From: Elusimicrobia bacterium RIFOXYB2_FULL_49_7 | GTDB lineage: Bacteria > Fibrobacterota > OXYB2-FULL-49-7 | Direction: 5' to 3' | Assembly: GCA_001800515.1 (NCBI GenBank) | Contig: MGVN01000013.1 | Location: forward strand, 1 to 19,488 | DNA: 19,488 nucleotides | In this document: in pieces, positions 14,745-19,488 of the stretch | Position numbering within the stretch: the first letter of the stretch is position 1 | Layout: each line of letters begins with the position of its first letter | Made by a program: the position numbers and the translations under genes | The notes under the pieces: generated by a model | Database searches by the model: none | What the model was told of the DNA's origin: nothing | The model's input: the letters and a program-made list of their open reading frames with translations, nothing else

Positions 14745-14873
14745 ATGAGTCGTTTCAGAATGATTGTTACCTTTGTTTTGGTCTCAGTGCTGATTGCCGG
14801 CGCTTTCAACACCGCTCAGGCGTCTACCAAATCCAATAAGAGCTGGTCCAAGATTAAGGACATATTCAAATAA
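14745..14873 (+). CDS. Small secreted peptide (42 aa precursor)
   Basis: A 42-codon ORF between the foldase gene and truA. Residues 1-26 form a convincing signal peptide: MSRFR, hydrophobic MIVTFVLVSVLIAGAF, and NTAQA as a signal peptidase I site. The mature product would be about 16 residues, basic and amphipathic (STKSNKSWSKIKDIFK). Its stop is 6 bp before the truA start. No ribosome site is present; a -35 TTGATT (14710-14715) and a -10 TACATT (14733-14738), 17 bp apart, would start transcription at or beside the ATG. No family is recognised. The signal peptide and the clean spacing argue for a real gene, but conservation is untested. Confidence 0.55.
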   Translation: MSRFRMIVTFVLVSVLIAGAFNTAQASTKSNKSWSKIKDIFK

Positions 14874-14879
14874 CCCTCC

Positions 14880-15656
14880 TTGAATCTCAAACTTGATATC
14901 GAATATGATGGCACCCTTTATTGCGGTTGGCAGCGCCAGCCCAATGGCGTTTCCGTACAGGAAGAAATAGAAAAAGCATTAGCCGTCATCTGTCGAACCC
15001 CGATTCCGGTTACCGGTGCCGGCCGCACTGATGCCGGGGTCCATGCCACCGGACAAGCAGCCCATTTTCATTTGCCGTTTCTTGATATTTCGTTGTCCAA
15101 ACTTGAACGGTCATTAAATGGGCTTCTTAAAGAGGGCATTACGATTCGCCGCCTCCGGCAGGTTCCAGAGGATTTTCATGCCCGCTTTTCAGCTATTGAG
15201 CGGTCGTATGTCTATTCCATTTCCACGCGGAAACGGTCCATTGATCGCGACCGTTTTTTTATCTATGGTCTGCCTTTGGATTTGACCGCCATGCGCAAGG
15301 CGGCTGCCTTGCTTCTGGGTCGTCATGATTTTACCAACCTCTCTATTGCCACCGGCGAGAAAAGTACGATTTGCACCTTGAAGCGGTTGGACATCGAAAG
15401 AAAGGGGAGCGAGATCCGGATTAAGATAACAGCCGATCGCTTTCTTCATAAAATGGTCAGAATGACGACCGGATTTCTCATCAATGTGGGGCGGGGCAAG
15501 ATTGCGCTTAGTGAAGTAAAGAAGTTTCTGCAGCCCGGCAAATCGCTTCGCAAATGGGCTTTCAGCGCACCTGCCTGCGGGCTTTGTTTGGTCAAGGTCA
15601 AATACCCGTCACGCTTGTTTCGGACTGCTCGCGCAAAGCAACCGGGCGTCCGATGA
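14880..15656 (+). CDS. truA: tRNA pseudouridine(38-40) synthase
   Basis: A 258-aa TruA. It isomerises uridines 38-40 in the tRNA anticodon arm. Visible motifs are LDIEYDGTLYCGWQRQPNG (5-23), the catalytic GAGRTDAGVHA (46-56, Asp51), FHARFSAIERSYVYSI, HDFTNLSIATGEKST, and the C-terminal ITADRFLHKMVRMTTGFLINVG (core FLHKMVR). Length is typical. The start is TTG 14880, which places the conserved beta strand at the N-terminus; no nearer ATG exists, and the ribosome site is poor. The last 59 bp overlap, convergently, the end of an ORF on the other strand. Confidence 0.95.
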   Translation: MNLKLDIEYDGTLYCGWQRQPNGVSVQEEIEKALAVICRTPIPVTGAGRTDAGVHATGQAAHFHLPFLDISLSKLERSLNGLLKEGITIRRLRQVPEDFHARFSAIERSYVYSISTRKRSIDRDRFFIYGLPLDLTAMRKAAALLLGRHDFTNLSIATGEKSTICTLKRLDIERKGSEIRIKITADRFLHKMVRMTTGFLINVGRGKIALSEVKKFLQPGKSLRKWAFSAPACGLCLVKVKYPSRLFRTARAKQPGVR

Positions 15657-16053
15657 TTTCCGAATAAATAAAGGCTTGGCGCAGAGAAGATGCGGATAAA
15701 ACGCTCTGTGCAGAACGCCGGGATGTCGGTGGAAGCACAACCGGTGCTATAGGTTGGACAAAGGTCTTTTCCGGTTCCACCCACTTCTCTGCTTCACGAT
15801 TTTCCGGCATTTTCTTGAATTCCTGTTTGATTTCAGGTTCTGCCGGCGGTATCGGAACGTCAGGTCTTTCGGACTCTGCAAAATTAAACAACGAGAAGGA
15901 GGGTTTCTCCTCTGGTTCTTCCAGGGTCGTTGAACCGGCCGTGCCTTCTTGCCCCCGTTCTTCCTGCAGCCGTTTTTTTTGCTGCATCTTCTTGAAAAAT
16001 GTTCCGATCAGATTGAGTACAATGATCAACAGAATGAGTTTGGTCATGGTCAT
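15598..16053 (-). CDS. Membrane-anchored protein of unknown function
   Basis: A 151-aa protein with one N-terminal membrane helix (KLILLIIVLNLIGTFF, about 5-20), a basic KKMQQKKRLQEE stretch just after it, a long disordered Pro/Glu-rich middle, and a C-terminal conserved-looking helix SLRQAFIYSEIIGRPVALRE. The last is the kind of short terminal motif often seen in uncharacterised single-helix proteins. It starts 6 bp after the floA stop on the same strand and is probably the last gene of that operon. A second in-frame ATG at 16047 is equally possible. Its 3' end overlaps truA by 59 bp on the opposite strand. It may work with FloA at the membrane, which is inference from position only. Confidence 0.75.
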   Translation of the reverse strand: MTMTKLILLIIVLNLIGTFFKKMQQKKRLQEERGQEGTAGSTTLEEPEEKPSFSLFNFAESERPDVPIPPAEPEIKQEFKKMPENREAEKWVEPEKTFVQPIAPVVLPPTSRRSAQSVLSASSLRQAFIYSEIIGRPVALREQSETSVTGI

Positions 16054-16059
16054 GAAGGG

Positions 16060-17055
16060 CTATTTCTTTTCGTTGTTTTCACCGGCAATGGAGGAGCGCA
16101 TCTGAGTGTCTGCCATGATGTTTTTCATGCGGTAGTAATCCATGATGCCGAGATTTCCCTTTTCGAAAGCAGTGGCCATGGCCAACGGAATTTTGGCTTC
16201 ATTCTCCACCACTTTGGCGCGCATCTCAGCGACTCTGGCCTGCATTTCCTGTTCGTAAGCTACGGCCATGGCACGGCGCTCTTCGGCTTTGGCCTGTGCG
16301 ATCTTTTTATCCGCTTCAGCTTGATCGGTCTGGAGGAAGGCGCCGATGTTCTTGCCGATATCGACATCCGCAATATCAATAGAGAGAATTTCATAGGCGG
16401 TTCCGGCATCCAGCCCTTTTTCCAACACGGTCTTGCTGATAGAGTCCGGATTTTCCAGGACATCCTTGTGTGATTGCGCTGAGCCGATAGTCGAGACAAT
16501 GCCTTCGCCTACGCGGGCGATGATGGTTTCGGAACCGGCACCGCCGACCAATCGCTCGATATTTGTCCGTACGGTTACACGGGCAATGGCTTTGACCTGA
16601 ATGCCATCTTTGGCGACGGCAGAGATGAGCGGTGTCTCGATGATTTTTGGAATGACCGAGGTGTTCACTGCGTCAATGACATTACGACCGGCCAGATCAA
16701 TGGCCATAGCCTGCTTGATGGTGAGCGGAATGTTCGCCTTATCAGCGGAAATGACCGCGTTCACCAGGTTGGTCATGCGATTGCCCACATTTGGGTTTTT
16801 GGTGCCGATGGCCATATAATGTGCTTCGAGCATTTCGACGCCCATCTCGTTGATGCCGTCCTTACGTGCGCTAATGAGCGGGCGGATGACAAAGTAGGGA
16901 TTGATGGAGCGGAAGCGCATACCAATCAGGGAAATAATGCTGACCGTGACGCCGGAGGAGAACGCCTCGAACCAGAGCCGAACCGGGACCAGATAAAAGA
17001 AAATACCAAGGAAGATGAGTGCGCCGATAATGGCGGGGATGATGAGTAATTCCAT
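16060..17055 (-). CDS. floA: Flotillin-like membrane protein FloA
   Basis: A 331-aa flotillin-like protein of the FloA/YqfA type. One N-terminal membrane hairpin ([26 protein letters not shown]) is followed by the family's very conserved core: [29 protein letters not shown]-like [25 protein letters not shown], and KVIETP-type [18 protein letters not shown], then [19 protein letters not shown] (core [14 protein letters not shown]). It ends with a coiled coil rich in AEERRAMA and [14 protein letters not shown]. FloA scaffolds organise membrane microdomains. ATG 17055 has AGGAG at a spacing of 8; the ATG at 17061, which overlaps the upstream stop as ATGA, would have a spacing of only 2. The genes upstream are NfeD proteins, the standard partners of flotillins and stomatins. 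Confidence 0.94.
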   Translation of the reverse strand: MELLIIPAIIGALIFLGIFFYLVPVRLWFEAFSSGVTVSIISLIGMRFRSINPYFVIRPLISARKDGINEMGVEMLEAHYMAIGTKNPNVGNRMTNLVNAVISADKANIPLTIKQAMAIDLAGRNVIDAVNTSVIPKIIETPLISAVAKDGIQVKAIARVTVRTNIERLVGGAGSETIIARVGEGIVSTIGSAQSHKDVLENPDSISKTVLEKGLDAGTAYEILSIDIADVDIGKNIGAFLQTDQAEADKKIAQAKAEERRAMAVAYEQEMQARVAEMRAKVVENEAKIPLAMATAFEKGNLGIMDYYRMKNIMADTQMRSSIAGENNEKK

Positions 17056-17057
17056 AA

Positions 17058-17537
17058 TCATGACTCCTTTTTTTGTCTGATTTTTAATTGTCCTGCGCTG
17101 ATATCGATTATGTTGACAAGACTCCCTTTTGCAATAAAGCCGCTTTCCGAGACGGCATCATATTTTACGTTATCCACTTGGATGGTTCCGGCCGGGCGGC
17201 AATTCGTAAGAACCACGCCTGTTTTGCCGATTTGTTCTTCCAAGGGTTGTTTAAAAGAGGAGAATCCGCCGCTCTTTTTTTCGTCATCACTGCGCACAAA
17301 AGAGCGCCAGACGCGAAATTTGACGGATAGATACGCCAGGATGCCGGCCAGGATGACGCTGCCGCCGCCCAACAGAAAGGCGGTTTCTTGGCCCAGGGTC
17401 TTATAGGCGGCCACAATGGCGGAGAGAATGAAAAGACCGCCTACTATGCCTACAATGCCGCCTGGAATAAAGAGGATATCCGCCATAATCAGAATAAAGC
17501 CGAACAGGATGAGCAGAACAGCGAAAAGAATGCTCAT
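17058..17537 (-). CDS. Short NfeD-family membrane protein
   Basis: A 159-aa NfeD protein without protease domain. Two hydrophobic blocks (about 1-42 and 52-70: [56 protein letters not shown]) are followed by a cytosolic or periplasmic OB-fold at 95-155: [17 protein letters not shown] and [20 protein letters not shown] (pattern LRPAG...YDAVSE-G-FI-G). Such short NfeD proteins pair with stomatin/flotillin proteins. It starts with ATG inside the ATGA overlap (17534-17537) with the long NfeD and ends 2 bp before floA, so the three genes are coupled. Confidence 0.9.
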   Translation of the reverse strand: MSILFAVLLILFGFILIMADILFIPGGIVGIVGGLFILSAIVAAYKTLGQETAFLLGGGSVILAGILAYLSVKFRVWRSFVRSDDEKKSGGFSSFKQPLEEQIGKTGVVLTNCRPAGTIQVDNVKYDAVSESGFIAKGSLVNIIDISAGQLKIRQKKES

Positions 17538-18958
17538 ACGGTTTGCCCCGTGATTCTACGGACCATGATTCGGTTCCCCGTGATTTCCGATACCGCTACC
17601 TGCTCCTGCCGTTCGATGAATGCGCCGTCTGAGATCACATCCATCCTTTTACCTTCAAAATCAACCGCACCGGCGGGCCGGAGGGGGGTTATCGTGGTCC
17701 CTACTCGGCCCAGAAGATAGGTGTAATCCTCTTTTCCCGGGATGAAACCGGAAGCGGTCTGTTCCGAGGTTTGGTGGCCTAATCCCTTGATGCGTGCCAA
17801 GCGTGTGGCTGAAAAGAGCGCCAGTAAAAAGAGCGGAATGGAAAGGAGAAAGAGAATGCCGATGGTCATCAGATTTTTCTTGAAGAGCAAAAGGTCCCAG
17901 GGCATTTTAGGAATGACAAAGGATTGCATGGCGAGTAAAGTGCTGATCAGGATCAGGGCGATGCCGGAAACGCCGAAGATGCCGAAACCGGGAATGATGA
18001 ATAGTTCGATGAAAAGAAGGGTTAACCCGGCAATAAAGATCAGGATTTCAATGTAATCCGCCAGTCCCACGATGTATTGTGTGCCGAAAAAGAGGGCAAA
18101 GGAGGCAATGCCCAGGAATCCGTAAAACCCGAATCCCGGCGTCTTAATTTCCATGTAAATACCAAAAAGGCCGATAAGGATGAGAAGCGGTGCGATTTTA
18201 TTCATCCAAATCAGGAGTTTGTCGGATCGTTTTTTCTCGATGCGGACAACGTCCTTAGGGTCTGCTTTGATAAAGGAAATCGCGTCATCCAGATTCCGAA
18301 CGGTTTTTCGGGAAAAACCGAGTCGTTCCGCTTCATTGGCGCTTAACGTGAGCAGTTCCCCTTTGGGAACCAGCGTTTGCTTGCGGATAATGTTTTTTTT
18401 CTCGTTCTCGGTCAGGTCGTTGTATTCCACCCCGGTCAGGATTTTTCGAGAGCTGTCCGGAAAGGTCACTTCCACAATTTCCTTTTCCGTACTGACAAAA
18501 GCTTCGGAGAGTTTGATTGGGTAATGGTTCTTTTCCGCCAGAGACCGGAATTTGGCGCGTAATGGAGATTGAAATTTTTCGCCGAGCATTTGCGGCCCTT
18601 CCTGGCTCATCATGATGGGTGCGACATCGCCGAGCGTGGTATTTTCCATCATGACCAGATCGCGGCAGGAAAGGGCGATAAGACAACCTGCGGAGATGGC
18701 CTTTTCCTTGACAAAGGCAACGGTTGGAATCTTGATGGTTGAAATGAGTTCTACAATGTCAAAGGCGGCATCTACCCGACCGCCGAAGGTATTGATTTCA
18801 AAGAGGATTGCTTCGGGATGTTGCTTTTCCGCCTCAGCCACCGCTCGCTTTAGAAAGGTGAGCAAGGCAGGGTCGATTTCTCCATCAATCGGGATGATGA
18901 TGACTTTGGAAAAGCAGATGACCGGGAGACATAATAACAGCAATAATATTTTTTTCAC
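17534..18958 (-). CDS. Long NfeD: ClpP-class membrane serine protease
   Basis: A 474-aa NfeD1b-type protein. A signal peptide (VKKILLLLLCLPVICFS) is followed by a ClpP/SppA-like serine protease domain (to about 220): IPIDGEIDP, INTFGGRVDAAFDI, and KEKAISAGCLIALSCRDLVM with the nucleophile Ser90 in SAG. A Lys near 128 (GEKFQSPLRAK) is the likely dyad partner, as in archaeal NfeD proteases that cut stomatin. Four to six membrane helices follow (about 245-385), and an OB-fold ends the protein (LLGRVGTTITPLRPAGAVDF). GTG 18958 is preferred over the longer TTG 18982: it has GGAAAG six bases upstream, gives a clean signal peptide, and forms a 4-bp GTGA overlap with the preceding gene. Confidence 0.9.
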   Translation of the reverse strand: MKKILLLLLCLPVICFSKVIIIPIDGEIDPALLTFLKRAVAEAEKQHPEAILFEINTFGGRVDAAFDIVELISTIKIPTVAFVKEKAISAGCLIALSCRDLVMMENTTLGDVAPIMMSQEGPQMLGEKFQSPLRAKFRSLAEKNHYPIKLSEAFVSTEKEIVEVTFPDSSRKILTGVEYNDLTENEKKNIIRKQTLVPKGELLTLSANEAERLGFSRKTVRNLDDAISFIKADPKDVVRIEKKRSDKLLIWMNKIAPLLILIGLFGIYMEIKTPGFGFYGFLGIASFALFFGTQYIVGLADYIEILIFIAGLTLLFIELFIIPGFGIFGVSGIALILISTLLAMQSFVIPKMPWDLLLFKKNLMTIGILFLLSIPLFLLALFSATRLARIKGLGHQTSEQTASGFIPGKEDYTYLLGRVGTTITPLRPAGAVDFEGKRMDVISDGAFIERQEQVAVSEITGNRIMVRRITGQTV

Positions 18959-19455
18959 GCTGAGCTTTCCGGCAATAGACAACCTTTTCGAGGATATTTA
19001 AAAAAGAGCACCAACCCCGAAACACCCAATAGCGCGATATCGCGAATTAAAAGTTCCAAGGCTTCTCCCGCGCGGTTCTTATGACCCACGGAGAAACAGC
19101 CGCAATCGAATTCCAATCCTCTGGCCAGGTTGAAACCGATGGCCAAAATAAAAATGAAAAGCATGCCGGAAATAAGGAGCGCACCGGCACGTGGAAAAAT
19201 ACCGAGAAGAAGAGAGAGTCCGGCAACGAGCTCCACATAGGGCATGATCAGGGCGGCCGCATTGACGGCCCAGCCCGGCAGGATTTGATAACCGTAGATG
19301 ATTCGGGCGAACTGATCAGGGTGCAGAATCTTGTGGATGCAGGCATATAAAAAGAGGGCGGCAAGGAGGAGTCGGGCGCAGAGTTCTATCCAGGGAGAAT
19401 GAAGGAGGAAAATGGCTTTATTGGACATCAGTATATAAACTATGAAATGTTTCAT
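18955..19455 (-). CDS. DoxX/MauE-family integral membrane protein
   Basis: A protein of about 166 aa with four membrane helices. It shows the DoxX/MauE pattern: LCARLLLAALFLYACIHKILHPDQFA (helix 1 then K-hL-P-x-x-F), AALIMPYVELVAGLSLLLG, AGALLISGMLFIFILAIG, and the Cys motif LEFDCGCFS after helix 3, followed by a last helix. MauE-type members with a CGCF motif are thought to handle disulphides or quinone-linked electron transfer; the role here is unknown. The start is uncertain: TTG 19464, ATG 19455 and ATG 19428 are in frame and none has a ribosome site. Its TGA overlaps the GTG of the long NfeD gene by 4 bp, so it heads this operon within the window. The upstream 33 bp end at the window edge. 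Confidence 0.85.
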   Translation of the reverse strand: MKHFIVYILMSNKAIFLLHSPWIELCARLLLAALFLYACIHKILHPDQFARIIYGYQILPGWAVNAAALIMPYVELVAGLSLLLGIFPRAGALLISGMLFIFILAIGFNLARGLEFDCGCFSVGHKNRAGEALELLIRDIALLGVSGLVLFFKYPRKGCLLPESSA

Positions 19456-19488
19456 ACGAATCAAGGGTACTATTTAGCTATTTTATTA

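Noticed and set aside
15949..16473. 174-aa plus-strand ORF opposite floA
   Set aside because: It lies antisense to strongly conserved FloA sequence and reads as low-complexity His/Phe-rich protein, a typical shadow.
1..19488. CRISPR arrays, tRNA or rRNA genes
   Set aside because: I saw no regularly spaced repeats, no tRNA cloverleaf-like segments and no rRNA sequence in reading both strands; a dedicated covariance search was not possible.

Overview
The window looks like chromosomal DNA of a diderm (Gram-negative) bacterium, probably in or near the FCB group (Fibrobacterota/Bacteroidota-like). The evidence is a Pal-type OmpA lipoprotein, a PpiD/SurA-type periplasmic foldase, two proteins with T9SS-type C-terminal sorting tails, and moderate GC with AT-rich intergenic DNA. 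The phylum is an inference: there is no rRNA or other marker gene here.

Region 1 (1-904, minus strand): the 5' part of ilvD runs off the left edge. In front of it is what reads as a complete, classical transcription attenuator. It has a strong promoter, a 30-codon leader peptide with a dense Leu/Ile block, a 10-bp antiterminator pairing, and a GAAA-loop terminator with a T9 tail.

Region 2 (905-2971, minus strand): an accessory, toxin-like cluster. It holds a class II Fic enzyme gene split by a C9 homopolymer, a zeta-toxin-like P-loop kinase, and an overlapping 73-aa partner. A 91-bp control element, including the first codons of the zeta-like gene, occurs twice: once before zeta and once before fic. 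This is the most unusual part of the window.

Region 3 (2987-8854, plus strand): an FMN-binding lipoprotein overlapping a flavodoxin-domain protein, a YbiT-type ABC-F ATPase with a degenerate second P-loop, an Mpv17/PMP22-like membrane protein, an RlmL-like rRNA methyltransferase, and a membrane diguanylate cyclase candidate.

Region 4 (8851-12823): pal with its own promoter and terminator, the decayed remains of a secreted protein with a sorting tail, and a GntR-headed regulator divergent from a secreted metallophosphoesterase with a similar tail.

Region 5 (12794-15656, plus strand): a PpiD/SurA-like foldase, a 42-aa secreted peptide, and truA.

Region 6 (15598-19455, minus strand): a tightly overlapped operon of a DoxX/MauE-like membrane protein, a long NfeD (ClpP-class protease), a short NfeD, flotillin-like FloA, and a membrane-anchored unknown. 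It converges on truA with a 59-bp coding overlap.

Several genes have a -10 box so close to the start codon that the mRNA would be nearly leaderless (ilv leader peptide, the GntR regulator, the 42-aa peptide, perhaps zeta). Others, such as pal, the FMN-binding protein, the phosphoesterase and the foldase, have ordinary Shine-Dalgarno sites.
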